A stretch of DNA of 64,000 nucleotides from Karalla daura (taxonomy: Eukaryota > Chordata > Actinopteri > Chaetodontiformes > Leiognathidae), in the NCBI GenBank assembly GCA_029224185.1, contig CM055189.1, forward strand, positions 24,829,070-24,893,069, written 5' to 3'. Below, piece after piece: positions 38,629 through 59,656 of the stretch. A model generated the notes under the pieces. The model was not told the origin of the DNA. It was given only the letters and a program-made list of their open reading frames with translations, and searched no databases. Positions within the stretch are counted from its first letter, which is position 1; every line of letters begins with the position of its first letter. Both the position numbers and the translations under genes were made by a program.

Positions 38629-40974
38629 TGTGCCCTGATGGTCCATTCCGCATGTGTGTATTGGGCGTTCACCCCTGTTCATGTGTATATGCATCCTTTG
38701 GAGGCCATATTGGGCAATTGCAGATAAAGGGTTTTAAGAGTAATTAAAGCCTGGCTGGCTGCGGCCCTCATTAACACTGACGACCTTGCGGCATAACAAC
38801 AGGGCTACTATCACGGCCACAATGGACAACGAACTGACCCATCAGATCACAATCAACACCCCGAGACACACACACACACACACAGGCAAACACGCAGACG
38901 CTGGACAACACCCCAAAGTGTTCAGACATCGCGGCACACCAGCACCTCTGCCTCTCACCCACAGTCTCCCCGCGCTCGTGCACATGAATGGAGACCGAGG
39001 GCCCGACTATTCGGCTACCCTGTGGAACCTGTGCGATCCGTCATCGCAGCACAGCAGACAAAAAGACAGTGAGGTGAGGTTTTTAAAACAACTTTGGACG
39101 CATATTCGACGACGCTGTGCGTACCTGTGCGCCGTAAGCTGCAGGAGCCAGCCCAGCGGACAAGAAACGGCCTTTTTTTATTATTTTTTTATGATGCACT
39201 GTTCCTGCTTTATCAGAGAGGAAGTGCTTTATCTGCGTGTCCTGGTCAGGAGATGATGGCAGAGGAAGAAGAAAGTGAAAATCCAGGAGGGGAGGAGAGG
39301 AGCAAGCTTCCTCTGCGGTCGTAAAGATCACAGCCTAACTAGGAGGAGTGTGACGGCCGGGACAGTGGCAGGAACAGCGGCCTCTCCGTGTCCAGCTCTG
39401 TCCCGAGCCACAGGCACAGCCACAACACGTCCAACGCCAACTAGGCGGGAGAGGAGGAATCTGTGCACGCACACATCAAAGACCCTTTGAACCGCTTGCC
39501 CATATGCTGCACATTATTATTATTATGTTCGTGTCTATCACTCTGACTCCTGACTGTCATCAGCCGCGCGCTGCGGCTGCTGGATCCAATTGCATATTAA
39601 AGGCCAGGACAGTGAGGGACAGAGAGCTCAGTGTGGCTGGTAGAGCCCCTATTTTTTGGTATTTATTACAATTATGAATAATTTTCAAGAGTTGCTTAAT
39701 AATCTATGCACCCCAGCTTACCTTCAACAGGTTTCCACACTTCTGTAAACGTGTAAAGCTGTAAAACGGGACGGTTTAAAAGCTAGACCCAGCAAAGGGT
39801 CACACCAAACATGCTCTCGGTGTGAATCAATTAACCCATTTGATCAATCAGCCGTTATAGAAATCACCCCGTGATCAAATATTTTCTGAATCATGACTCG
39901 AAAAGCTGGCTAAATCTTTGTTTAATTCCAGAACTATCCATCACAGCAGTGTTTCATACCAACCAGAGCAGGTCTCAGTTTCTGTTTTGGCTTTTTGGAG
40001 TCCACACATGTCGGTGGGCATTGACTGAACAGAAACCATGAAAGAGGTGAAACTCCTCAGGTTTCTATGCTGTCGTGCGTTGTCATTCATGAGGCGTGAA
40101 CAACAGCCTCTCTGTGTCATACGCGTGTTTATGCGCTGCCACGCATCTGGAGAGGACCCGGCGGGCAGCGACGGGCACTTTCTAAACGGTGGACAGAGCG
40201 TGTGCTGCGAATTTAGTCACCTGGGGCAATTAGAGCATACCTTCGAGCAAGCTCTCACAGCGGAACAAGGTTCGTCCTGCCAAGGTAGTGAAGCAGTTTA
40301 ATAGGAGGTTGCCCTCTGCTTGTGTGTGTGTGAGTGTGTGTGTGTGTGTGTGTGCCTCGTAACGAAGTGTTTGAGCAGGCCGGGTAATCCCTGTAAAGAC
40401 GTATAATCCCCAGGAAGAGCAAATATTACAACACGCTCGACTCAGTCACACAGAAAACCTGGTTGGAAAAGTGGAGAGAGAGAGAGAGAAACAGACGGGG
40501 AGAGACTGAGGTTTGGCAGGGGCTGGATGCAGCTGATGGCAGCTGGCTCTGAATGACAATAGAGGCCACATTACCATATTAAAATGAGGGAAAATAAAAG
40601 TTTTTTAAAAGACAATAGCAGCTGATATGCAAAGTGTATCTCGCCACAGAAACCAGCGACATACTTCAGCTGAGCGTTTGCCGCAGGACGAATAAGTGTG
40701 TGTGTGTGTGTGGGTTTGCACGCACATGTGTGTGTGTGTTTGAACACTGGTCAGATCCATGAGGAATCTCTGCCATTTCGAGCAACATTTTTGCAAACAC
40801 CATAAAGCCATAAAGGCAACATTTCCAAAGACGCAAAGACACACGCAGGCACAACAGTACAAAAATGCACGGCGAGGGGGGAGACGAGGCGACTTTTGTG
40901 TATTTTCGGGGCTAAATAGCACCGACAGTCCAGATGCTTGTTCAAAGACTGTGACTATTTCGAGCCCCCCGTTC

Positions 40975-41290
40975 CATTAGCGTCCTGCTGCTTCTCTAAT
41001 CCTCATTCACATGTAATGGCTGACATTTCATCTTAATGTGTTAATTCATTAGCCGGGTGCTGAATGGAGCGACTCTGTCCGCAGAGACGGCCATAAGCAG
41101 ACACGCTAATGAGTCCCCGCGCCGGCAGCCACAGAGCTAATGCCAAGTGAACTGGGTTAGCCGCCGCAGGAAAATCCCCTGGTGTACCACCAGCTGACAG
41201 GCTGCAGGGACAGCACACCTGGGGACCGCTTGATTAATTTGATACTGGACCGCATGGCAGGGCGCACCTTAAAACCCTGCTCGGATTGAA
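40975..41290. promoter_or_regulatory. Candidate enhancer dense in homeodomain-type cores
   Basis: Within about 315 bases I count many ATTA/TAAT cores in a moderately GC-rich background: CCATTAGC, TTAATTCATTAGC, GCTAATGAG, GCTAATGCC and GATTAATTTGAT. No repeat family, exon or frame explains it. It lies 1.2-1.5 kb upstream of the apela TATA box. This is pattern only; conservation was not tested. Confidence 0.3.
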
Positions 41291-41918
41291 CGTAAACGTC
41301 TTTTCTGCAGCACCCTATTTACTGAGTTATTCTCAACAGGTCTCAACGATTCCTGAATGATTCCAGGGTATACACTTTGATTACATCTCCAGGATAAAAG
41401 AACAACTACCTGAGGTTAAAGGCGCGGAAAAAACAATTGCCAGTACAGCTTTTAATACTGGAGAAATTTCCGGCACATTCTTGGTGACCGGTGATTAAAG
41501 AATAAATGATTAAGTTGATGAATCCAGTCAAGCATTCGATGACCTCTCAGTATCTGCGCAAAAACTTGTTGAAGATCTGACACATGGTGCTAATGGAAAG
41601 TTACTTAAGTGGAATGAACTAACTGAATGAGACATTCAAGCATTTTTAGGATTCGCCCAGCTACACAGTTTGAGTGTGGCAGAAGATACCTCCCCTGAAA
41701 CCAGTCAATTCTCAAAACACACATTCTATTAAGATTCAGCCTCATCCATGTAAGATCCCACCCCCTCACCCCCCCTCAGAGAAGACAAAGACACTTGTGC
41801 AGACAGACAGAGACAGTAGACGGGATCCCACACAGACAGTCACAGTATTGTTCATCCAGTGCATCACTGATTTCATTCAGTCAGGAGGACCCCGGCCCCG
41901 AAATGCTCGGTGTAAACA

Positions 41919-41943
41919 CCCCCCCCCCCCCCCCCCCCCCCCC
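41919..41943. repeat. Poly-C tract of about 25 bases
   Basis: An unbroken run of C is followed by more C-rich CCACCC units to about 41960. Confidence 0.95.
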
Positions 41944-42319
41944 ACCCACCCACCCCCCCTTCCAGCACTACCAATACCTCCCCACCACCCAAAAGCCCCC
42001 AGATGTGTGTGTGTCCTCCTCTGTGAGCGGGGGTAGGGGACAACTGAGGGGAGGAGGGACGTGGCTCCGGAACCTGCCACTTATAACCACAGCTTCTTAA
42101 ATCATTGCTCTAATCTGAGGAGAGATAAATCATTCTGCTCCGTAAACAATATTTCAATCACTGATAGCTGCACACACACACACACACCATGCACTTATCC
42201 ATGCATACACAAGATGCAGCACACAAGAGTGTGTGTTCAAGGGGCAGTTGGAGGGTTAGGAGGGGGCTTCCTGTCACTTGAATTACCCTCTACATGTGGG
42301 GTCAATATGTGCTGTGCTG

Positions 42320-42321
<2 letters not shown>

Positions 42322-42397
<76 letters not shown>
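42322..42397. repeat. (TG)n microsatellite in the apela upstream region
   Basis: About 76 bases of pure TG end roughly 80 bases before the apela TATA box. Confidence 0.97.
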
Positions 42398-42398
<1 letters not shown>

Positions 42399-42475
42399 AG
42401 GGGTTGCAGGGCGGGGGTGGAGGGTGCTGCTGTGGAGCTACACCCCTCCATACCCCCCCTCCCTGTGAAAGGCTG

Positions 42476-42481
42476 TATAAA
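42476..42481 (+). promoter_or_regulatory. TATA box of apela
   Basis: GGCTGTATAAAGGAGG contains a canonical TATAAA. A start of transcription about 25-30 bases on (near 42506) would give a 5' UTR of roughly 255 bases before the apela ATG at 42763. A sharp TATA promoter fits a developmentally regulated peptide gene. Confidence 0.65.
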
Positions 42482-42762
42482 GGAGGTGGGGGAAAGCACC
42501 TTTGTCACTTAACTCACAGAGAGACACAGAGGCAATCTCACTCTCACTGGACACACAAACTCTTTGGACGCACACATTCCTCGGGGACGTACCGGCCCTC
42601 CTGGGAACAGAGGGACTCTGGGGCGCTGGATTCTCCTGGAAAGACACAGAGAAGTTAACCCCACACTGAGCATCTCCCGTCCACCTCAGAGCCGGAGCAA
42701 CTGTACACTTGTGGAAAGTTATCCCCAGGCTGAGCTGCTGAGGAGATCCCTGGTGCCCAGCC

Positions 42763-44334
42763 ATGAGGATCTTCAACCTGTTCTACCTGCTGCTGCTGCT
42801 CCTGGCTGCTCTGGCTCCAGCCTCCTCTTCCAGACCAGGTAAGCATCCAGGGACCGGCCCGCTCTACAAAAGCAACCAAACAGAGTGGAACAAAGCTGGC
42901 AGGACGCAGGTCCTGGGTGAACTATAAGTTAGGCCTACTTCACGGGAGGGAAAGCCAGCACAAACCTGGAGATTTGAACAAGCTGGCAACACTCTGGGAC
43001 AGTTGTTACTATCAATGTACTGTGATTTATACGATAGGTACTGAAAACATGTTCAACAGAATTAAAAACGTCATCAATAGTGGTCAGCAGTTTCCAATTG
43101 TTTCCAAGAGTCCATAATTGTGATAACTCAGTGGAGGAAAAGATGCAGTCCGCTCTGTTGTAAAATAAAAAAAAATAAAATAAAAACACTTGAGCAGGAG
43201 ATAAAAAAAACAAAAACAAGAACTGGCCAATTAGAGGCGCAACTTTTGTTTACGCAAAACATAATTATTCGTTTTAGAAGTTGTTTCCACGTAGTCCAAT
43301 GGAGGATAAACTTCGGGAGAAAATAATTTATATTTTATATAAGACTTTATGTTTACACAGTGATTTCTGCAGGCTGCAAAGTGGAATATCTGCGTTGGCA
43401 GACCGGACAGGTGCGCTTTTTGCGCAAAGCGGAGCCGGGCGGCCGCGGGCCGGAGGTGGTGCTGAGCATGTGATGATGGGGATGATGTTGGGAGGAGGAG
43501 AGGGAGAGAGGGGATGGAGGAGGGAGAGCAGAGCAGAGCAGAGAGCACCGCCGCCGGGGATCGCACAGCGGCCCCGGTGCGTCCCTTTGTCCGCGGCTGG
43601 AAAGCTCCGGAGCGCCTTTGTTAATCACGGTGTTAAAACGCCATGCAAATAGCCGAGCTCTATTAACATGACATGGAGGAGCAGTGCCAAGTGTAAAGAA
43701 ACCTACCTCCAGGCGTGGGGAGCGGGTCTTTCACAGGGGAGAGGGGGGGAGGAGGAAGAGGGAGTCATAAAGTCATCTGGCACTTTATCTCTTCCTGGGC
43801 TTGGCTGGCAGTCTGTGAAGCCTGCCTTTATTAGGGAGGGTTAAAAATAATCATGTGTTAGCTCTGTGTCCCACTTTATTGGAAGGGGGGGTGGCGAGGG
43901 GGGGGGGGTGTTGGAAAATGGCTCCAAACATTAAAAACCCATGAAAGCTGCTTTTTCTGCGCTCCACAGTGGACACGTTAGGCTACAGTGAGGCTTTGTT
44001 AGTCCCCAAACGATCCACGCTTGGAGGGAGGGGACCGCAGCAGGTATTTTATCTGCTGGTGCTAAAAAGCCAGACTGAGCTTACTTCCCTCCATGTGCTT
44101 TCAATCACAGCCGCCGCTTGATGGGCAGGCCTCCACCTGCCCACATAAAAATCACCTACATTTGATTAGCAGCCCAGTGATGCAGGCGCGTATGTATTTG
44201 CTGCGATGGATCTTTGAATATTAAAACGATGTGTCTTTCCTTCAGATTTCCTGAACCTGAGGAGGAAGTACCACAGGCACCACTGCCCACACAGACGCTG
44301 CCTGCCTCTCCACTCCAGAGTACCCTTCCCCTAA
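42763..44334 (+). CDS. apela: Apelin receptor early endogenous ligand (apela/Toddler/ELABELA)
   Basis: APELA is a secreted peptide hormone that signals through the apelin receptor and guides mesendoderm movement and heart formation. Two coding exons, 42763-42838 and 44246-44334, encode a 54-residue precursor. The signal peptide is MRIFNLFYLLLLLLAALAPA; the mature part starts around SSSRPDFLNLRRKY. The two cysteines, C39 and C44, and the C-terminal block CLPLHSRVPFP are the invariant receptor-binding signature of the family. Basic RR/RRK sites lie at 31-33 and 42-43. The precursor is a few residues shorter than the zebrafish one because the spacer before DFLNLRRK is missing. A donor (AAG before GTGAGG) comes directly after the stop codon, and a third, non-coding exon starts at 44729, the same three-exon plan as in other fish. 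Confidence 0.96.
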
Positions 44335-44728
44335 GGTGAGGCATGCACCCACACATGTGTTTCTGTGTAAAAAAAAAAAAAAGAAAGAAAGAAAAGAAAG
44401 AAAGAAAAAAGAAAGGGTTGTGAGCTGATCGGTGCAATACAGGGAAGAAAACAAGGTTAGAGAGCCGGCAGGTGGCAGTTAAGAAGGTGTGTGTGATTAG
44501 TGGCAGTAGTGTGTATTCACGCAGAACAGGAGTGTGGCAGGGGGAACAGGCCCAGATATAAATCTCACTAACGATGAAGAGGAAGGCTTTAGTGCCAACA
44601 CTGTTGTTTGGAGAGAGAAAGAGGGGGTGGGGGGGAGTGGGGGTGCGGGGGACTCCAGGACATGCACAGCTGGTTTCGTCTGACCTCTCTAAAGCAGGAC
44701 ACTGAACTGTGCTTATTATCAATTGCAG

Positions 44729-45340
44729 GTTCAAGCACAAGAACGAGGAGAAAAATGTGAATATGAAGCAACTGCAGCTGCCGGTCCAGACCGCATGGAC
44801 GGGTCGCAGGACCAAGACAAAAGACAAAGTACTGTGAGGTGGAAAAAATATATATATATGTGCCACCATCCAAAGACTGCCATGTGTACCTGCAGCAAGA
44901 AACTGTAAAAACCAAGCTCAGCTCGAGCTTGATGCATGATCCATTCCATCCAACGCACAATAGAAAACATGAAATGTGTGGGCTTCTTGGTGGCCAGACC
45001 CGGTCCTGTTGCACCCCAAGCACCCTGCCCCCCACCCCCACCTCCCCCATTCAAGAGCAAGAAGGGGCACAAGGGAAGAGGAGCTACCAAGTGGTCTCGA
45101 CGTTCAAACGCCACGCTATGGACCAAAGAGCTGGGAACATCTTAGCGACTGCAGCTTTGATGATCGGCATCCACATTGTATTCCTACAAAGTGTTTATGT
45201 AATGTATGTATGCACTTCAAATGTCTATTGAATTACATTTAAAACTTTTTAATTAAAAAAAAATGTGTATCAGTGTAAATTGTGTTGTGTGTGTTGCAAC
45301 AATGGACACGGGCCAAAATAAATCTGGACATTGTCGGTAA
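44729..45340 (+). other. apela 3' UTR exon
   Basis: An acceptor (TTATTATCAATTGCAG) precedes 44729. The exon would run to a poly(A) site shortly after AATAAA at 45317-45322, or after ATTAAA near 45252. Confidence 0.6.
45317..45322 (+). terminator. Candidate apela poly(A) signal
   Basis: AATAAA on the plus strand, about 590 bases into the non-coding third exon of apela. Confidence 0.5.
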
Positions 45341-45896
45341 TGCCAGGCTATTGTAAAACATGAACAATCATATAAAGGCGTTTGAGGCCAGACCTGGTTT
45401 AAATGTGTGGACGCCGTATGGGCGAGGTGTCTCACAGGGTGAGCGGGCCAAGGGCCCCGGGTCAAAGGGTTGCTCCTGCTACCTGCAGAACTCCAGATGA
45501 CTCCAGGTGACTCTCCAGGCATCCCCGGCAAAGGCCACATGAGAAAGGAGTCGTAAAGCGACAGCGCTCCCCGTGGAGTTACGGACACCGGGGCATAAAG
45601 CCGTCACAATGGGGAGCAAACACCAAGGGCTCGAATGACGACCCGGATGTCCCGTTGGCGCAGGTTCCCGCGGGCGAGGCGGGAAAGGAGGGCGGTTTTA
45701 CCACCAGCTCCTGTTGACACTGCGCCGTCTCTGTGTGGGATCTCCCTTTCAGCTCTCTCACAGTGCGTCACGCTAAACAAACAGCCCACAATGCAGCTCG
45801 GCCGCAGGGCCGGATCCCTCCCTCGTCCCGAGAGGGCTTTGTGGCGAGTCCAGCAAAAATGTAGGAGAACGTGACGACATTTAAGATTTATTGGGA

Positions 45897-45902
45897 TCAG
45901 AT
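45897..45902 (-). terminator. Candidate tmem192 poly(A) signal
   Basis: TTTATT reads AATAAA on the minus strand, about 560 bases after the tmem192 stop. The interval 45340-45890 between the two convergent genes holds no recognised feature. Confidence 0.5.
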
Positions 45903-46401
45903 CACAGTCGTATGAACTTGACACCAGAAAAAAAGCATTTACACACATACACACACACACACACATATACGCACACTTGCAGGCATAAAATAGCACTTTT
46001 ACATTGATTAAAAATCTCTTTCTTTTGTATGACCCTGACGAATCATGGGCCATGTCCAGCTCTGCTTCCTTCTTCTTAGTGCACATGATCTCTAAAATTT
46101 CCAGTTTCAGCCACAGGTCACTGGGGGTCACAGGACAGTGATAACCCCCCCCTCTCCTCCTCTGATCTGTGACCCGTAACTCCACTGCTCCTCCTCCCAC
46201 TTCACCTCCTCCTCCTCCTCTCCCTCCTCCTCCTCCTGCTGTGCGATCTGTCCATGTCAGGTGAGGTCGAACCCTTCCAGCCTGAGTCTGTGCACACAGC
46301 TGTTTTCCATACTTTTAGTCTTTTCTCCAGTGTCTGACAGCCCCAGGTCCCCGTTCCTTTGTGTTGGGAGTGTTACAGTGTGGCAGGGCTGGGTGCAGAG
46401 A

Positions 46402-46446
46402 AGGAGGAGGAGGAGGAGGAGGAGGAGGAGGAGGAGGAGGAGGAGG
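46402..46446. repeat. (GGA)n microsatellite in the tmem192 3' UTR
   Basis: About 15 GGA units start 12 bases after the tmem192 stop codon, so the mRNA would carry a (TCC)n/(CCU)n tract right after the stop. Confidence 0.95.
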
Positions 46447-46457
46447 CTGTGCTCTGG

Positions 46458-53537
<7,080 letters not shown>

Positions 53538-53660
53538 GTTATGGTTCCGGGCTGTGAAGATTTTTTTCCGGGTTGTGTTGCAACCATAGCAGCCATTGGC
53601 TGCCGCGCAGCCATTACAAAGAGTAGACGCTGCATTGACTGCCGGGGCGAGAGAAACGCC

Positions 53661-53672
53661 GTCGCCATCTTG
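53661..53672 (+). promoter_or_regulatory. YY1-like motif in the tmem192/THAP intergenic promoter
   Basis: GTCGCCATCTTG resembles the YY1 site GCCGCCATCTTG. It lies between the tmem192 ATG (minus, 53537) and the ATG of the broken THAP copy (plus, 53716), only about 180 bases apart, so a shared bidirectional promoter is likely. The matching place in the second copy (56361) has the perfect motif. Confidence 0.5.
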
Positions 53673-53715
53673 AACGGGTCACTCGACTCCAAAACAACCA
53701 GCATCCAGTTGGAAC

Positions 53716-54359
53716 ATGCCTGCGTACTGTGCAGCGAATTACTGCTACAATCGGAGGACTCTTGAAAACAGGGCTAATGGAATTACCTTTCACAAGTAAG
53801 ACTGAGCATTGATATTGCTTGTGGTTTGTGAATAGAATACTGCTGCACTGTATTTATGTCCAGCAGCAAAATATGAAAGACAACTGTCCGGAGAGAATAG
53901 GAAGAAGTACATGGGAATTTTAGGAATGAATAAAAATAGGAAGAAGGTAAAAAAAAGGAGCTTGGCTTCCTTTGTAGAATGATGCTCATGTCTCTCGTGC
54001 CCCCAGTGTTTTCATTGGGGAGGTTTCCCAGAGCCCGAGACGTCAGGAAGAAGTGGGAAGTGACTTTGGGGAGGGAAAGATTGTTGTCGTCATTGGTTGC
54101 GTCTGTGCTCCTTAAGATCAGGCTGTACCACATGGCCAAACTCGCCTCTCTTGACCCGCAGAGGAAATATGAGAAAGAAGCCCTGCAAAACCGTTCTCTT
54201 TCAGGGCTTTTAGCCTATTCTAAACTGTTAAGAGCAACTTTGAACATATGCACAAATGGTTTGGGGGCGAGGGGGTGTCAGTTTCTTGTGTTTAACTTGA
54301 GAATGTATAGTTTTATTCTCACTCAGTTTTGTTATGCAAGTGTGAAACAGAATATGTGA
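53716..54359 (+). pseudogene. Broken THAP-domain copy, 5' half only
   Basis: Exon 1 (53716-53795) encodes MPAYCAANYCYNRRTLENRA and then NGITFHK. It is the same length and phase as exon 1 of the THAP gene at 56410, and about three quarters of the residues agree. Exon 2 (from 54023) encodes FPRARDVRKKWEVTLGRERL, matching residues 28-47, after which similarity stops. The second pair of zinc ligands (C-x2-H) and the PSIF box that every THAP domain needs are absent. The frame nevertheless stays open to a TGA at 54357-54359, giving a possible 138-residue product. It is therefore either a pseudogene or a chimaeric product without a folded THAP domain. The upstream region and intron 1 are duplicated too. 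Confidence 0.7.
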
Positions 54360-54475
54360 GCGTTTAGAGGCATTTCTACTTCTTTCCCCTCCCAATTTAT
54401 TATCCAGGCATTGTTCTAGTCACTTAAGGTTGTCACTTTTTTTATTGTTATGTAATCCTGTCCATATATCATCTA

Positions 54476-54476
<1 letters not shown>

Positions 54477-54568
<92 letters not shown>

Positions 54569-54574
54569 GCATGC

Positions 54575-54602
<28 letters not shown>
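54477..54602. repeat. (TG)n(TA)n compound microsatellite
   Basis: About 24 bases of TG run into about 60 bases of TA, then a CA/TG-rich break and a further 26 bases of TA. Confidence 0.97.
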
Positions 54603-54608
<6 letters not shown>

Positions 54609-54839
54609 GTGTGTGTACTTTTTCACCTTGCATCATCAGCTTAATGCATACAACACATATTTTATACATATTAATCCATATTTGATCAAATTAATGATTT
54701 TAAAGGGTCATGTAATGGTAGTTACACCCATGAGCAGCCGCATAGTAAAGGTGCCATCAAGAGACAATAGGAAAAAAGAATAAATAAGCAGTATAAACTC
54801 TGGTTCTACATTTGAGAAGCAGCAGTCTTTCACTAAACA

Positions 54840-55390
54840 GGCTCCTCTGGTTGTTGGTAACGGTGTGCAGAGGATGGCTGGTATTGTCCATAATGTCCTG
54901 CAGTTTGTCTGGTATCTTCATCTCTACCACCATCACCAGAGCATATCACAGTGTATAAAAGGACACTGGCTGTGTTGTGTTGTCCAGTCCAGTCCAGTTT
55001 GTTGTCCAGCCTCAGCCCAAGGTATTTGTAGAGGAGTCCACAACCTCCACCTCAGCTCCTTCTAGCACAGATGTAGGCAACCTGTTCAGCAAAGAGCCGC
55101 TGTGGCTGCAGGTGTTTGTTCCAACCTGTCCATAGCACACAGATTGCCCAGTCAACTTTTTGAAAAAACTCTGATCAGTTGATTGAATAAGCCAAATTAG
55201 TTGTACTGCTGCCTGGTTTGAACAAAAACCTGCAGCCACAGTGGCTCTTTGTGGAACAGGTTGCCTGACCCTGTTCTAGCAGGACTAGTCGCGGTCTTGG
55301 TCTGGACCTCTCAAAGTCGATGACCAGCTCCTTTGCCTTTGAGGTGTTGAGCTGAAGGTGGTCAATATGACCATGACTGTGTGGCAAAGT
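54840..55390 (-). mobile_element. LINE reverse-transcriptase fragment, split by a MITE
   Basis: On the minus strand the frame reads LQLNTSKAKELVIDFERSRP and, after the MITE, LEGAEVEVVDSSTNTLG. In fish LINEs the motif 'NTSKTKELVVDFRR ... GxxVEVVDSFKYLG' lies just after the catalytic core of the reverse transcriptase. Removing the MITE and one copy of its target duplication brings the two halves back into one frame. Upstream catalytic parts and the C-terminal end are degenerate or absent; this is a dead 5'-truncated copy. Confidence 0.75.
55068..55273. mobile_element. Non-autonomous hAT-type MITE, 206 bp, with 8-bp target duplication
   Basis: The element starts CAGATGTAGGCAACCTGTTC and its right end, read on the minus strand, starts CAGGGTCAGGCAACCTGTTC. 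The inverted repeats extend about 45 bases, with the right arm differing from the left at only a few positions. Identical 8-base direct repeats TTCTAGCA flank it at 55060-55067 and 55274-55281. The CAG ends and the 8-bp duplication are typical of hAT elements. It has no coding capacity and is inserted in a LINE fragment. Confidence 0.88.
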
Positions 55391-55439
55391 TTCCTTGAAA
55401 AGTTGCCAAGAATGTTTTCTCATTGTATAGCTTCAAAAA

Positions 55440-55926
55440 TTAATCAAAAGCTTTGAAATTTCCTGTATTAAGAAAGTTAGTAATGACACCGCTGCTGGAT
55501 TATATGGTGACAATAAAATATATTTAATTGTCATTTTTAAAAAAAGAACCATTGGAGAAACACAGTTGACGTGACTTCAACAGAATTGACATAACAGAAT
55601 TGACACACCATAAACTTAAGACCAAGAACAATAACATTATCATTTTTAAAACCTGTCTTTCAAAAATATGAAAACATCTCACATTAACCTGTGGGCTGCA
55701 TTAGAACATCACATTAAGTTGTTAATTTGTTAACTTGTTAAGTTCTCAATATCACAAAATCACAGTATAACCCCCCCCACACCTCAGAGTAGCCACTGTG
55801 CTGGTTGACCCTGCATCCCTCCTGTTCTTCCATCTCCATGCTCTATCTTGTAACCAGACAACATGTCATGACAAAACAACAATTTTATGAATTTCCATCA
55901 TTTTTTAAAATTAAGGACAGATTCAC

Positions 55927-55986
<60 letters not shown>

Positions 55987-56260
55987 CAAGGTGAATAGTA
56001 CTTTTACTGCCACTAGCTGCTTCTGTATTGTGTGTTTTTTTGCCTATCATACATCCCATGTATCATATATCAGAATATTCTAATACTGTTTAATACTGCT
56101 AATACTATTTAGCCCACTTTGGATGTAAGTATATATAAGCCAAACCATGTGTCCTGTGTCATAACTACATGTTTGACGTTTGCAGCAAAAACAAAATCTC
56201 GTGAAAATCAGTGAAGTATTCAGCGAGTTGTCAAACAGATCATATTGGGTGGAGCCGGTG
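55440..56260. other. Non-coding interval with (AT)n
   Basis: This AT-rich sequence between the LINE/MITE block and the THAP promoter has a pure (AT)n of about 52 bases at 55931-55982. No exon was recognised. Confidence 0.5.
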
Positions 56261-56360
56261 ACCTTTCCAAGATGGCGGCCCCCCACGGCTCGTCAGCGCC
56301 AATAGTCAGTAGCGGTCGATGCGCCGTCTACTCTTTATTATGTCTATGGCGAGAAATGCG

Positions 56361-56372
56361 GCCGCCATCTTG
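56361..56372 (+). promoter_or_regulatory. YY1 motif upstream of the THAP gene
   Basis: GCCGCCATCTTG is a perfect YY1 consensus 38 bases before the ATG. A second, inverted copy (CAAGATGGCGGCC) lies at 56269-56280. YY1 motifs this close to a start are typical of housekeeping, TATA-less promoters. Confidence 0.6.
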
Positions 56373-56409
56373 AACCGGTTACTTGACTGAAAACAACCAA
56401 AGCAGGAAC

Positions 56410-59338
<2,929 letters not shown>

Positions 59339-59425
59339 CCGGGCGTGGACATTCGCGTGACGTCTCTGTGTATATACGTGTACATAAATAGCGAGTTCAT
59401 ATATTGTTTCTTAATGTTTCAGATC

Positions 59426-59431
59426 ATTAAA
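59426..59431 (+). terminator. Candidate poly(A) signal of the THAP gene
   Basis: ATTAAA followed by an A run, 88 bases after the stop codon. This would give an unusually short 3' UTR. Confidence 0.4.
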
Positions 59432-59656
59432 AAAAAAGAGCTGTATAGTATCTCGACTGCCAGTGTCTGCTTCTGCAAAACACCTATCGTGCATCATGTC
59501 ATAAATCAGAATACTGTCCACTGTGATTATATGTGGTATATTAATAACATAGATATAGAGTAGGTGGATCGACCTACTGCCTATCTCTACCTATCTGGTT
59601 CATTTGAGTAGGAGAAAATACGAGGCAGACTGCGGGCGGCATCCCATTTAAAATAT

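Larger units (their letters stand above)
37617..42470. other. smim31-apela intergenic region
   Basis: No coding exon was recognised. It contains (TG)n at 38588-38627 and 40320-40354, a poly-C run at 41919-41943, and a stretch at 40975-41290 dense in ATTA/TAAT cores that could be regulatory. Confidence 0.5.

Noticed and set aside
44156..44869. A 237-codon minus-strand frame opposite apela exon 2
   Set aside because: It is antisense to the apela exon and runs through the A-rich/G-rich tract at 44370-44414, giving a poly-Phe/Leu stretch; no family match.
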